A stretch of DNA of 33,435 bases from Nostoc sp. GT001 (GCF_030382115.1 NZ_JAUDRJ010000003.1:2347158-2380592), one strand, 5' to 3'; positions 1-8,066 are shown, counted from the first letter of the stretch. Notes: a model not told the origin generated them from the letters alone. Numbers and translations: made by a program.

Positions 1-62
1 TTTACCTCTGGAACTAAAACTGATGAATCTACGGTATTTTGTGTATCAATTTTCATATCCAT
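1..62 (-). CDS. possible 5' end of a gene running off the window
   Basis: On the minus strand an ATG at 62 (with a second in-frame ATG at 56) opens a frame that stays open to the window edge and reads MDMKIDTQNTVDSSVLVPEV. Only about 20 codons are visible and no convincing ribosome binding site precedes the ATG (upstream bases read TTATAGACAAA). The fragment is too short to identify and could be chance. It would be the next gene downstream of the secreted repeat protein on the same strand. Confidence 0.25.
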   Translation of the reverse strand, partial: MDMKIDTQNTVDSSVLVPEV

Positions 63-157
63 TTTGTCTATAAGGAACGGCTACCGAGCTACTTATTCAC
101 GGCTAAAACTATAGCCTGGTAGCCTAATACTGACAATGATTTTGAGTTTTTAGTGTT

Positions 158-715
158 TTAAAGGTTTATTTGCAGTACTAATCCACTAGGAAGTCTGAAA
201 TAATCATCACGCACTCTCACTAATCTCCCAGCAGGAACAATTTCCTGATTGGGAAGCAGAATATCCCCGTTAGGAAGTCTGAAGTAACCTTGATTACGCA
301 GTCTGACTATGGATCTAGAAGGAATAATTTGCCCATTGGGATATCTGATATCACCATTACCAAGTCTGACTACTCTGCCATTAAATTGGTTATCACGGTT
401 CCAATTATCCCGATCTCTAGGGTTTCTGACTTCTACAGGATAGGATCTACCATCACGGTTCCAATTATTATCCCTGTCTCTAGAGTTTCTGACTTCTCTA
501 GGATTGGGTCTGCCGTCACGGTTCCAATTATTATCCCTGTCTCTAGAGTTTCTAACTTCTCTAGAATTGGATCTGCCGTCGCGGTTCCAATTTTGATCGC
601 GATCGCCAACAACGTAGACTTTCGTCTGGGCACTTGCAGGTGCAGTCAAGAGAGTAGGAACAATTATCAGAGCAGCAGCAGCTAATACTATCGATATACG
701 GTTTGGTTTCAACAT
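158..715 (-). CDS. secreted Arg/Asp/Asn/Trp-rich tandem-repeat protein
   Basis: A 185-residue protein of unknown function. Residues 1-29 form a clear signal peptide (basic MLKPNR, a hydrophobic stretch, then an APASAQ-type cleavage site), so it is probably exported. The mature part has two sections. Residues about 38-105 hold three to four copies of a 20-21-residue unit around NWNRDGR..PREVRNSRDRD, very rich in R, D, N and W. Residues about 115-185 hold a second repeat family, [RV]RL.NGDI..PNG.I.P, repeated as YFRLPNGDILLPNQEIVP and DYFRLPSGLVL. The start is supported by AAGGAG eight bases before the ATG. The gene stands alone, with long intergenic space upstream that carries two TGAC-N4-GTCA dyads. 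I do not recognise the family. Low-complexity repeats and export suggest a cell-surface or periplasmic role, which is inference. Confidence 0.75.
   Translation of the reverse strand: MLKPNRISIVLAAAALIIVPTLLTAPASAQTKVYVVGDRDQNWNRDGRSNSREVRNSRDRDNNWNRDGRPNPREVRNSRDRDNNWNRDGRSYPVEVRNPRDRDNWNRDNQFNGRVVRLGNGDIRYPNGQIIPSRSIVRLRNQGYFRLPNGDILLPNQEIVPAGRLVRVRDDYFRLPSGLVLQINL
395..580 (-). repeat. three tandem coding repeats of 60-63 bp
   Basis: Units begin at 395 (60 bp), 455 (63 bp) and 518 (63 bp), each starting ACGGTTCCAATTAT on the plus strand. The units at 455 and 518 differ at only a few positions, while the unit at 395 is more diverged and one codon shorter. All unit lengths are multiples of three, so copy-number change would keep the reading frame of the secreted protein. 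A fourth partial unit begins at 581. Confidence 0.85.
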
Positions 716-871
716 GGAATTGACTCCTTATTTGTATTAAAGTTCTAGATTGCTGAAGTTTGAATTCAGCAATCTTTTAGACAGTTGTTTTGGCATTAAG
801 GTGTTTAATATTTACCTCGTCGTATAAATTCATACATAATAATTATTGATCAAAAAGTTGAAACCGATGTA

Positions 872-917
872 TGACGAAAGTCACTAGTAATTCCAGGCTG
901 ATGTATGACCAAAGTCA
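872..917. promoter_or_regulatory. two direct copies of a TGAC-N4-GTCA dyad (candidate operator)
   Basis: The phrase GATGTATGAC(G/C)AAAGTCA occurs twice, 34 bp apart. Its palindromic cores TGACGAAAGTCA and TGACCAAAGTCA lie at 872-883 and 906-917. Paired dyads at a near-integral number of helical turns (34 bp, about 3.2 turns) are what a dimeric regulator site looks like. They lie about 157-202 bp upstream of the secreted repeat gene. The second copy is followed by CAG and T8, so on the plus strand it could alternatively act as a weak terminator hairpin. The regulator is unknown to me. Confidence 0.4.
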
Positions 918-981
918 TCAGTTTTTTTTAATGGGCATTATCCCGCATTTCTCACAAGCTCAAGGCGTTTGATGGAGCAAA

Positions 982-1036
982 GGAGAAGTAATGAGTAATG
1001 AGTAAAAACTTCTTACTTCTTACTCATTACTTCTCC
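982..1036. repeat. 17-bp perfect inverted repeat of heptad-repeat sequence
   Basis: GGAGAAGTAATGAGTAA at 982-998 is matched exactly in reverse complement at 1020-1036, with about 21 bases between. The arms are built from the GTAATGA-type heptad that recurs elsewhere in the window. No gene ends here, so a terminator role is not supported; it looks like a mobile or slippage-derived palindrome. Confidence 0.8.
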
Positions 1037-1285
1037 CCGGCACTTGCGCAGGCTTTAAGAGGTGTGGTGATAAATCCGGGATTATGCATTGGACATTGGG
1101 ATTAGGGTGGAGGTGATAGGTGATAGGAAATAATCTGCACCCTGTAACCTCTACCTATTCCCTTCTTCACTCCCCCTACTCCCCGCATTCCTTTCCCAAG
1201 ATTGGTAAGATTTTGCTGCCGTCAAGAGCGGAGATCGTTTAAGCTAGCTGAAAGATTCTTTGATTAGTGGCTTAAAGGCGGTAAT

Positions 1286-2200
1286 GTGCCTAAACATGTT
1301 CGTTTGATTTCTCTTCTGATGGTTTGTAGTTTGTGGAGTATGCCAAAAGCCGCTAACGCGCAGGCATTAATACCCCATACACTGCAACTAGATGCGACAA
1401 AGTTAGAAAAGCAGGGGTTGAGCTTGGCACAAGAGGCGGCTCAACTAGCTCAGTTTCAACAGGTTGACTTAGCTTTGCCACGAGCGCGGCTGGCTAGTCA
1501 ACTGGCTCCTGGGAATGATAAAGTATGGTTGCTGTTAGGTGGATTGCAACTGCAAACTAAAGAGTTTGATAGTGCGATCGCTAGTCTGAAAAAAGCACAA
1601 TCTATCAACCCTAAAAATGGTGATATTCTGTTTGCTTTGGGTTCAGTTAATTTTCAGCAGAAAAATTACCAGGCTGCTGCTGTCAATTATCAAGAAGGTT
1701 TGAAGTTAAAACCCAATAATCCAGAGGGTTTATTTGATTTGGGTAATGCTTACTTTATGCTGGGTCGATTGCCAGATGCGATCGCCCAGTACGATAAAGC
1801 CGTCTCTCAAGATAAAAAATTCTGGCCGGCGCTTAACAATATTGGTTTAATCAACTACGAACAGGGTAATATCCCCGAAGCGATTAAGCGATGGCAATCT
1901 GCTGTAACCCTTGATAAACAAGCAGCAGAACCTTTATTAGCCTTAGCGGTGGCACTGTATACTAAAGGCGATGCCTCCGGCGAGCTACGCTTACGCCAAC
2001 AAGGACTAACCTTGGGAGAAACTGCACTCCGTATCGATTCGCGCTATGCTAATTTAAATTTCCTCAAAGAAAATCTCTGGGGCGATCGTCTACTGTCTGA
2101 TACGAAAAAATTCCTAGAATTACCCCGTATTCAAGCAGCCCTACAGCAACCAGCAAACTCATCATCAGCGCCTACGCCTAGAAAACAGCCTACTCAATAG
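1286..2200 (+). CDS. TPR-repeat protein with signal peptide
   Basis: A 304-residue protein. Residues 1-26 look like a signal peptide ending in ANAQA, so the protein is probably periplasmic or lumenal. From about residue 48 to 225 there are about five tetratricopeptide units with the usual pattern (for example AIASLKKAQSINPKNGDILFALGSVNF, AAVNYQEGLKLKPNNPEGLFDLGNAYF and AIAQYDKAVSQDKKFWPALNNIG). TPR arrays act as protein-protein scaffolds; the partner here is unknown. The tail (about 285-304) is Ser/Pro/Thr-rich. The start codon is GTG, preceded by AAAGGCGG; an ATG two bases upstream is out of frame. An in-frame palindromic repeat has contributed residues about 228-237 (GDASGELRLR). Confidence 0.8.
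   Translation: MPKHVRLISLLMVCSLWSMPKAANAQALIPHTLQLDATKLEKQGLSLAQEAAQLAQFQQVDLALPRARLASQLAPGNDKVWLLLGGLQLQTKEFDSAIASLKKAQSINPKNGDILFALGSVNFQQKNYQAAAVNYQEGLKLKPNNPEGLFDLGNAYFMLGRLPDAIAQYDKAVSQDKKFWPALNNIGLINYEQGNIPEAIKRWQSAVTLDKQAAEPLLALAVALYTKGDASGELRLRQQGLTLGETALRIDSRYANLNFLKENLWGDRLLSDTKKFLELPRIQAALQQPANSSSAPTPRKQPTQ
1967..1997 (+). repeat. dispersed GC-rich palindrome inside the TPR gene
   Basis: The segment begins GGCGATGCCTCCGG and ends CTACGCTTACGCC. It resembles the Nostoc-type dispersed palindromes also seen at 5473, 22621 and 31945. Here it is translated in frame as GDASGELRLRQ just after the last recognisable TPR helix, so it looks like an in-frame insertion tolerated by the protein. 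Confidence 0.55.
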
Positions 2201-2330
2201 GTAGTAATGAGTAATGAGTAATGAGTAATGAGTGAGGAGTGCTGAGTTTACGAGTTCAAATATTTAACTGTTAATTCCAAACTTCTAACTCCAAACTCTT
2301 TACTCAGCACTCACTACTCAGCACTTGCCT
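2201..2330. repeat. heptad tandem repeat and inverted repeat after the TPR gene
   Basis: Directly after the TAG stop at 2198-2200, the heptad GTAATGA/GAGTAAT is repeated about four times (2204-2235). An 11-bp perfect inverted repeat GAGTGCTGAGT (2237-2247) and ACTCAGCACTC (2302-2312) follows. There is no U-tract, but the long hairpin could still protect or end the TPR transcript. The same repeat families recur beside other gene ends in this window. Confidence 0.7.
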
Positions 2331-2428
2331 AATAGTACCTTTTCGTAGTACATCTATACTAGATAAATACAGGAACTATCGCCCAAAAACATTTGCGGGC
2401 GAGTATTCCTGAAATAAGTCGTTAATTC

Positions 2429-2833
2429 TTAGTTCTCGTCTGTGGGTAGAAGTGCGATGATTTGGTCAACGAACTGTTGATGGTCAACAACTGGCTTAGA
2501 AATGTAGCCATCAGCACCGCTTTGCTTGAGAAAGTTCTCGCGATCGCCTTCCATAGCATGTGCTGTCACCAAAATTACAGGCAAGTTTGCTGTTTTCGGA
2601 TCAGATTTCAACATTTGTGTAATCTTGATTCCATCAACAGATTTGCCTTGGTAAACACTTCTGGACAGAGAAACATCCATCAAAATCAGGTCGGCTTCTC
2701 CTGATTGGGCAATTTTTATAACTTCTTCGACATTTTCAGTGTGTTTTACACCCAAGCCGCCACGCTTGGACAAAATTTTGGAAAAAACACGAGCATTAAT
2801 TAGATCATCTTCGACAATTAAAACAGTTTTCAT
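2429..2833 (-). CDS. stand-alone CheY-like response regulator
   Basis: A 134-residue protein made of a single receiver domain with no output domain. The acidic pocket is E8-D9-D10, the expected phosphorylation site is D53 (LILMDVS), the conserved Thr is T90 (VILVTAHA) and the conserved Lys is K113 (ISKPV). All receiver residues are therefore present and it should accept phosphate from a histidine kinase. Single-domain receivers act by protein contact, often as phosphorelay shuttles or partners of larger sensors. No kinase gene is adjacent; the only kinase-like gene in the window (18.4-20.6 kb) appears to lack its phospho-accepting His. It has a slightly longer beta3-alpha3 loop (SRSVYQGKSVDG), as in DivK/PleD-type receivers. 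Confidence 0.88.
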   Translation of the reverse strand: MKTVLIVEDDLINARVFSKILSKRGGLGVKHTENVEEVIKIAQSGEADLILMDVSLSRSVYQGKSVDGIKITQMLKSDPKTANLPVILVTAHAMEGDRENFLKQSGADGYISKPVVDHQQFVDQIIALLPTDEN

Positions 2834-3116
2834 GAGAATTTTAGTTATAGAGGTGAGGAGATTAAAGAATTCCAGAATTCAAAATTAAGAAATGCAATCA
2901 TTGTAAGTATGATGGCTACTAAGTTTATGTAGATTATACTCGTGTGCATCCTTTTTAATAGTCAATTGCATCCTCGTCATCAAGGATGATACTACTGCTT
3001 TTTCTTCTGCGACTATCAAAATTTTGTTATGAATCTCATTTCATCCGTTATGCTGTGGTTGCCGCAGTGTTGAGTTCCATCGGCTTTTGTGTAGTTAAAT
3101 TTCAGGGAAAAAACTC

Positions 3117-5669
3117 ATGGCAAAACAGTTAAACCTTCTCTCAACGGGACAGGTAATTCCAACAGCCCTGCACACCGAGATGCAACGGTCTTATCTAGAA
3201 TATGCCATGAGCGTGATTGTCGGGCGAGCGCTACCAGACGTGCGTGATGGCTTAAAACCAGTGCATCGCCGCATTCTGTATGCAATGCACGAACTTGGTT
3301 TAGTACCAGATAGACCTTATCGAAAATGTGCCCGTGTAGTGGGTGATGTGTTGGGTAAATACCATCCCCACGGCGACCAATCGGTTTACGATGCCTTAGT
3401 GAGGCTGGTACAGGATTTTTCTAGCCGCTATCCTTTACTGGCAGGACACGGTAACTTTGGCAGTGTCGATAATGACCCGCCAGCGGCGATGCGCTACACA
3501 GAAACGCGCCTCGCACCGATCAGTCATGAGGGAATGCTGACAGAAATTGGTGAAGAAACTGTGGAATTTGTCGGGAACTTTGATAATTCCCAACAAGAAC
3601 CAACGGTGTTACCTGCTCAGTTGCCGTTTCTGTTACTTAATGGCTGTTCTGGTATTGCTGTAGGAATGGCGACGAATGTACCACCCCACAATTTGGGGGA
3701 AGTTGTCGATGGGTTAATTGCCTTAATCGACAACCCAGAATTGCCAGATGAAAAATTATTTGAGCTAATTCCAGGGCCAGATTTTCCCACTGGTGGGGAA
3801 ATAGTTGGTGAGACGGGAATTCGGGAAGCATACACCACAGGTAAAGGTGGAATTTTGCTACGGGGAGTCGCGACTCTGGAGGAAATTCCAGCCAGTCGGG
3901 GAAGCAAGCGACGGTCGGCAATTATCATTACAGAATTGCCTTATCAAGTGAATAAGGCTGCCTGGATTGAGAAGGTAGCGGACTTAGTAAATCAAGGACG
4001 TTTGCAAGGAATTTCTGATCTTCGAGATGAGAGCGATCGCGAAGGGATGCGGGTAGTAATTGAACTCAAGCGCGATACCAATCCCCAAGAAGTTCTCCAG
4101 CATTTGTATCACCAAACTGCTTTACAAATGACTTTTGGGGCCATTCTCCTAGCAATAGTAGATGGACAACCCCGCCAATTAAGTTTGCGTCAATTGTTGC
4201 AGGAGTTTTTGAGGTTCCGAGAAGAGACGCTAAACCGCCGCTACAATTACGAGTTGGGTAAGGCCCAAAGTCGTGTGCATTTGGTGGAAGGTTTGCTGAA
4301 AGCGCTGTCTAATTTGGATGAGGTAATTCAAATTTTGCGCCAAGCTCCCGATGGTAGTACGGCAAAAATTAATCTTTGTAACCAACTGGATTTGAGTGAG
4401 GTACAAGGAGATGCAATTCTAGCGATGCCGTTACGCCGCCTCACGAGTTTGGAACAGCAAAATTTGCAGCAGGAATTTGAGCAAATCAGCGAACAAATTA
4501 GCTTGTTGGAGCAATTACTCAACGATCGCCGCGAATTACTCAAGGCGCTGAAAAAAGATTTGCGATCGCTCAAGCGCAAATATAACGATCCCCGACGAAC
4601 GAAAATTGGAGAGGAGCAGAAGTCTAGAGCGGAGGAGCAGAGGGGCAGAGGAGCAGAGGGGCAGAGGAGCAGAGGGGCAGAGGAGGAGGAATTTAAATCT
4701 TCTGAACCAGTAGAGGAAGCGATTTTAGAATTTACCCAACGGGGTTATGTCCGCCGCACTCAGCCATCTGGGAGAAAGTCAAAAGCTGAAAATGGTCTGC
4801 ACGATAATGACTTTATTATCCAAACTGTGTTGACTGACACGGGGAAAGACTTGCTGATACTAACTGGTAGCGGCAAAGTCTATCCGGTAAATGTGGGAGA
4901 AATTCCCCCAACCACTGGACGTTCTCCACGGGGAAAACCTTTGATTACTATGCTCAGTAGTACTGCTCAAAGCGCTCAAGAAGATGTGGTCAGCCGCTTT
5001 TTGCTGCCGGAAAATTTTGAAACTAGGCAGATGATTCTCTTAACAAAACAGGGAAGAATTAAACGTCTGTCTCTGGGAGAATTTACTAACTTAACTCGGC
5101 GCGGCATCACGATTTTGAAGCTCAAAGATGATGATGAATTGTCATTTACCCAGTTCACCGCTCCAGGGGCGCATCTTATTTTAGCTAGTTCCGGTGGACG
5201 AATGTTGCGCTTTGCAGTCAATGATGAACAATTACCAGTCATGGGACGCACAGCGATGGGTTTACAAGCATTTCGACTATTGAAAAATCAGCAAATGGTT
5301 GGCTGTGTCACTGTCGGTAAAGATGACCAATTACTCTTAGTTACTCAAGAAGGATATGCCAAGCGGATGGCTGCGAGTCAGTTGAGAGCAGCTAATCGCG
5401 GTGATTTGGGGACGCAAGCGCTGAAATTTGCTAGCAAAACTGACAACTTAGCTGGTATGGTCATAGCGATGCCTTCTCTACGAGACGCTACGCGAACGGC
5501 GGGCTACGCCAACGCATCTGGCGAGGTAGCCTTAGTGACGAATAAGGAACGGGTAGTGCGGATACCTGTGGACACAGTGCCGCTTTTAGGTAGAGATGTG
5601 AAAGGTGAAAGTATCCTCCAACTCAACCGTGATGAAAAAATTATCACTGTGGCTGAAGTGCGATCGTAA
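3117..5669 (+). CDS. gyrA: type II topoisomerase subunit A (gyrase A / ParC family)
   Basis: An 850-residue subunit A that cleaves and rejoins DNA together with a GyrB/ParE partner. The winged-helix/tower breakage-reunion domain spans about 1-490, with the active-site Tyr at 127 ([12 protein letters not shown]). The C-terminal beta-pinwheel spans about 535-850, with repeated blades such as [30 protein letters not shown] and [14 protein letters not shown]. The position of the GyrA box (QRRGGKG in E. coli gyrase) reads QPSGRKSK at about 549-556. True wrapping activity is therefore uncertain and this may be the second, ParC-like paralogue found in cyanobacteria. Two repeat-derived insertions interrupt it: an E/Q/R/G-rich linker at 505-525 from a 16-bp x 3 repeat, and [12 protein letters not shown] at about 786-798 from a dispersed palindrome. 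A GNAT gene begins 8 bases after its stop. Confidence 0.9.
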   Translation: MAKQLNLLSTGQVIPTALHTEMQRSYLEYAMSVIVGRALPDVRDGLKPVHRRILYAMHELGLVPDRPYRKCARVVGDVLGKYHPHGDQSVYDALVRLVQDFSSRYPLLAGHGNFGSVDNDPPAAMRYTETRLAPISHEGMLTEIGEETVEFVGNFDNSQQEPTVLPAQLPFLLLNGCSGIAVGMATNVPPHNLGEVVDGLIALIDNPELPDEKLFELIPGPDFPTGGEIVGETGIREAYTTGKGGILLRGVATLEEIPASRGSKRRSAIIITELPYQVNKAAWIEKVADLVNQGRLQGISDLRDESDREGMRVVIELKRDTNPQEVLQHLYHQTALQMTFGAILLAIVDGQPRQLSLRQLLQEFLRFREETLNRRYNYELGKAQSRVHLVEGLLKALSNLDEVIQILRQAPDGSTAKINLCNQLDLSEVQGDAILAMPLRRLTSLEQQNLQQEFEQISEQISLLEQLLNDRRELLKALKKDLRSLKRKYNDPRRTKIGEEQKSRAEEQRGRGAEGQRSRGAEEEEFKSSEPVEEAILEFTQRGYVRRTQPSGRKSKAENGLHDNDFIIQTVLTDTGKDLLILTGSGKVYPVNVGEIPPTTGRSPRGKPLITMLSSTAQSAQEDVVSRFLLPENFETRQMILLTKQGRIKRLSLGEFTNLTRRGITILKLKDDDELSFTQFTAPGAHLILASSGGRMLRFAVNDEQLPVMGRTAMGLQAFRLLKNQQMVGCVTVGKDDQLLLVTQEGYAKRMAASQLRAANRGDLGTQALKFASKTDNLAGMVIAMPSLRDATRTAGYANASGEVALVTNKERVVRIPVDTVPLLGRDVKGESILQLNRDEKIITVAEVRS
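4634..4681 (+). repeat. three perfect 16-bp tandem repeats inside gyrA
   Basis: GGAGCAGAGGGGCAGA occurs three times in a row at 4634, 4650 and 4666, and is followed by GGAGGAGGA. Sixteen is not a multiple of three, but three copies make 48 bp and keep the frame. The repeat is read in all three frames and gives the low-complexity linker around residues 506-522 between the breakage domain and the beta-pinwheel. Confidence 0.92.
5473..5510 (+). repeat. dispersed GC-rich palindrome inside gyrA
   Basis: The segment starts CTTCTCTACGAGACGCTACG and ends GGCGGGCTACGCC, the same family as the copies at 22621-22663 and 31945-32005. It is translated in frame as part of [15 protein letters not shown] and appears to lengthen a loop in one blade of the C-terminal beta-pinwheel, between ..GMVIAMP and [16 protein letters not shown]. 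Confidence 0.7.
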
Positions 5670-5677
5670 ATTAGGTA

Positions 5678-6142
5678 ATGTTCAACTTGCGACAAGCCAA
5701 CTTGCAGGATTTAGAGGCGCTAATTCAATTGCGTCTCGAACTTCTGCGAGAGGTTGGTGAGATTAAAGGTGACTTTGACATCACAAACCTAGCAGAAGCA
5801 ACTCGAAGATATCTTGGCGAAAAAATGCCGTCGGGTGAGTTTTTAGCTTGGGTAGCTGAAGTGGATAGTCAAATTGTTGCCACTAGCGGCTTGGTATTTT
5901 TTCAACGACCCCCTTACAATGGCAACCTCTCAGGCTTAGAAGCCTACATTATGAACGTTTATACAATTCCGATGTGGCGAGGACAGGGAATTGCAACAGC
6001 CTTGTTAAAGGAAATTATTAGCTTTATGAGAGCAACTGAGGCAAAACGCCTCTGGCTTCACGCCACTGAGGATGGTAAACGCGTCTACGAAAAGCTTAGT
6101 TTTGTCTCGACTGCAAAAGAAATGGAAATTGTCTGGTACTGA
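5678..6142 (+). CDS. GNAT-family N-acetyltransferase
   Basis: A 154-residue single-domain GNAT enzyme that would move an acetyl group from acetyl-CoA to an amine; the substrate cannot be told. The acetyl-CoA-binding motif A is visible at about 101-118 (VYTIPMWRGQGIATALLKEI, with R-G-Q-G-I-A as the pyrophosphate loop). The C-terminal half has the usual LWLHATEDGKRVYEKLSF strand and helix. It begins 8 bases after the subunit A stop codon, so it is probably co-transcribed and translationally linked. That says little about substrate, since GNAT genes are often passengers. Confidence 0.85.
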   Translation: MFNLRQANLQDLEALIQLRLELLREVGEIKGDFDITNLAEATRRYLGEKMPSGEFLAWVAEVDSQIVATSGLVFFQRPPYNGNLSGLEAYIMNVYTIPMWRGQGIATALLKEIISFMRATEAKRLWLHATEDGKRVYEKLSFVSTAKEMEIVWY

Positions 6143-6449
6143 CTTAAACTATCAATAATTTTTATCTTAAGATAGCAAACTATATGGTGAACAAGGCAAT
6201 TTAAATAAAATATTTGATAATAATTCTCAATAAGATAATATTTTTTATAACAGTAAAATTCTAGATCACATTTCTTTAACATCAGGAAATCTTACTGAAG
6301 ACAGATGCTTGAATCTGTATAAATAGCTATTACTATTTATGTCAAGTCATGGAAACAAAAATATAAAAAATGTTGCCTTTCTCAAAATATTTGTTATATT
6401 AGTTTACATAAGGCAATAAACCTTAAAAATTGAATTTGGAGTTCTAACC
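6143..6449. other. AT-rich intergenic region upstream of hlip
   Basis: These 307 bases hold no credible gene. They are strongly AT-rich, contain a small CAGAT...ATCTG hairpin near 6302-6317, and end in the probable promoter of the high-light-inducible protein gene. I see only one half-site resembling an HLR1 element (TTTACATA near 6403), not the full tandem form. Confidence 0.5.
6373..6400 (+). promoter_or_regulatory. probable sigma-70-type promoter of hlip
   Basis: A -35-like TTGCCT (6373-6378) is separated by 16 bases from a -10-like TATATT (6395-6400), about 50 bases before the start codon at 6450. Judged by eye only. Confidence 0.4.
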
Positions 6450-6635
6450 ATGACAAATGCAAGTACAACAAAAGTCAGTACTCCCGTAATTGAAGATCGC
6501 AACGCTTGGCGTTGGGGCTTTACCCCACAAGCAGAAGTTTGGAACGGTCGGTTGGCAATGATTGGCTTTTCAGCAGCCGTTTTGGTTGAGGTTTTCTCTG
6601 GTCAAGGCTTCCTACATTTTTGGGGTATCTTATAA
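6450..6635 (+). CDS. high-light-inducible protein (one-helix CAB-like, Hlip)
   Basis: A 61-residue thylakoid protein of the HLIP/SCP family. The chlorophyll-binding helix is at about 29-50, with the diagnostic E-x-x-N-G-R-x-A-M-I-G motif ([12 protein letters not shown]), in which Glu with Asn and Arg ligate and pair around chlorophyll in the LHC superfamily. The N-terminal 20 residues are a Ser/Thr-rich stromal tail. Family members bind chlorophyll and carotenoid and protect photosystem assembly under strong light or other stress. GGAG lies 9 bases before the ATG. It is monocistronic, with a promoter-like site upstream and a strong terminator immediately downstream. Confidence 0.93.
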   Translation: MTNASTTKVSTPVIEDRNAWRWGFTPQAEVWNGRLAMIGFSAAVLVEVFSGQGFLHFWGIL

Positions 6636-6666
6636 GTCTTAATATCCAAGATGACCTATAAATAAA

Positions 6667-6707
6667 AAAACCTGGAGTGCTAATTCACTACCAGGTTTTA
6701 TTTTTTT
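6667..6707. terminator. bidirectional rho-independent terminator between hlip and sigA
   Basis: AAAACCTGG (6667-6675) pairs with CCAGGTTTT (6691-6699). The stem continues inward with AGTG/CACT around a CTAATT loop and one bulged A. A-tracts precede it and a T-tract follows it to 6707. It lies 31 bases after the hlip stop and about 60 bases beyond the sigA stop on the other strand, so it can serve both converging genes. Confidence 0.85.
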
Positions 6708-6710
6708 GTC

Positions 6711-6769
6711 AGTTGTCATTTGTCATTTGTTTATTCACTAATGACCAATGACTATTGACTAATTGACTA
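6711..6769. repeat. heptad-type repeats abutting the sigA stop codon
   Basis: The region reads as imperfect 7-base units (TTGTCAT..., then AATGACC AATGACT ATTGACT AATTGACTA). The sigA stop codon (TAG, read as CTA at 6767-6769) is formed by the last repeat unit. The same arrangement occurs at the anion transporter stop near 32060, and the miaA start codon is also formed by such a unit. Confidence 0.7.
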
Positions 6770-7936
6770 CCGAATATATTCCTTGAGAACGCTGTTACGA
6801 TTTGGGTGGCGTAACTTGCGGAGTGCTTTCGCCTCAATTTGACGAATCCGTTCGCGGGTGACGTTGAAAATCTGGCCGATTTCCTCAAGGGTTTTCATCC
6901 GACCATCATCCAAGCCATAACGCAGTCTGAGAACATCGCGTTCGCGTGGGCTGAGACTGTCGAGGACTTTTTCAAGGTCTTCGCGCAGAAGATTTTTGGA
7001 AACTTGGTCTTCTGGTGTCTCACCATCGGATTCAATAAAATCACCCAATCGAGAATCTTCTTCTTTACCAATAGGCGTTTCTAATGAGATAGGTAACTGG
7101 GCAGATTTCGCAATGAACCGCAACTTCTCAATGGTCATTTCCATCCGAGTGGCGATTTCTTCTTCAGTAGGTTTGCGACCCATTTCTTGAGATAGCAACT
7201 TGGTAGTTTTCTTAATCCGAGAAATGGTTTCGTAAAGGTGAACTGGAAGACGAATTGTGCGGGATTGATCTGCGATCGCGCGGGTAATTGCTTGACGAAT
7301 CCACCATGTAGCATAGGTGGAGAATTTATAACCTTTTTCGTGGTCAAACTTTTCAGCGGCACGAATCAAACCGAGACTGCCTTCCTGAATTAAGTCCTGG
7401 AACGACAAACCACGATTCATGTATTTCTTAGCAATTGAAACTACAAGACGGAGGTTGGATTGCACCATCTTGTCTTTCGCCCGACGACCAACATGGAGGC
7501 GATAACGAAAGGCTGGTAGTGGCAGTTGTACTGCTTCTGCCCATTCACTATCTCGAGGATCGCGATCTAATTGCTCACAGAGTCTTTCGCGGACTCTCTC
7601 TAATTCCAACAAATCAGCTATTTTCCGCGCCAATTCAATTTCTTCGTCTGCCCGCAACAGACGAATTCTACCAATTTCTTGCAAGTAAAGCCGAATGGAA
7701 TCTTCGGTATAGTGCTTTTTCTTGCTTTGTGTCCGACGACGCGATTTAGCGGCTTTTCCAGACTTTGCGTCGTCCTCATCAGACTGAGGCTCTAAAAATT
7801 CCTCGTCACCTTCATCGATGATCAGCAAGTCCTCTTCATCGTCTATTAAGAGTTCTTCTAACTCGAGCTCAGGCTGATTCATTATTTCTAGGTCAGGCTG
7901 ATATATGCTTTCGAGTACGTTGTTAGCCTGGTTCAT
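6767..7936 (-). CDS. sigA: principal RNA polymerase sigma factor SigA (RpoD)
   Basis: A 389-residue group 1 sigma-70 factor that directs core RNA polymerase to housekeeping promoters. An acidic N-terminal segment (about 20-57) replaces region 1.1 of E. coli. Region 1.2 is at about 79-105 ([25 protein letters not shown]). Region 2 is at about 155-225, including [26 protein letters not shown] for -10 recognition and melting. Region 3 follows with [14 protein letters not shown]. Region 4 is at the C-terminus, with the -35-binding helix-turn-helix [30 protein letters not shown]. The length matches cyanobacterial SigA. GAGGAA lies a few bases before the ATG. The gene is preceded by an unusually long non-coding region that may hold multiple promoters and a long leader. 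Confidence 0.97.
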   Translation of the reverse strand: MNQANNVLESIYQPDLEIMNQPELELEELLIDDEEDLLIIDEGDEEFLEPQSDEDDAKSGKAAKSRRRTQSKKKHYTEDSIRLYLQEIGRIRLLRADEEIELARKIADLLELERVRERLCEQLDRDPRDSEWAEAVQLPLPAFRYRLHVGRRAKDKMVQSNLRLVVSIAKKYMNRGLSFQDLIQEGSLGLIRAAEKFDHEKGYKFSTYATWWIRQAITRAIADQSRTIRLPVHLYETISRIKKTTKLLSQEMGRKPTEEEIATRMEMTIEKLRFIAKSAQLPISLETPIGKEEDSRLGDFIESDGETPEDQVSKNLLREDLEKVLDSLSPRERDVLRLRYGLDDGRMKTLEEIGQIFNVTRERIRQIEAKALRKLRHPNRNSVLKEYIR

Positions 7937-8066
7937 GCCGCGTTCCTCATGCTCCTTGCAGAATCAATTACTCAAGATGTGTTAACGGCTCTTTTAAACG
8001 AGCCAATTGCCAACCGAAAATAAGTTTTTTGGCAGATTTGCCAGAGATATTTTCGGAAGTTTTACA

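Larger units (their letters stand above)
716..1285. other. intergenic region between divergent genes
   Basis: No convincing gene is present in these 570 bases. The region separates the secreted repeat protein (-) from the TPR protein (+) and therefore should hold both promoters. It contains the paired TGAC-N4-GTCA dyads near 872-917, a T8 run at 922-929, a long perfect inverted repeat at 982-1036 built from the GAGTAAT heptad family, and a pyrimidine-rich stretch at about 1140-1200. Confidence 0.6.

Noticed and set aside
290..685. Plus-strand 131-codon frame and a second minus-strand frame across the secreted repeat gene
   Set aside because: They are shadows caused by the 63-bp repeats being open in several frames; neither has the signal peptide or ribosome binding site of the chosen frame.
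6395..6420. Full HLR1 light-responsive element upstream of hlip
   Set aside because: Only one TTTACATA-like half-site is visible; the tandem second half is missing.
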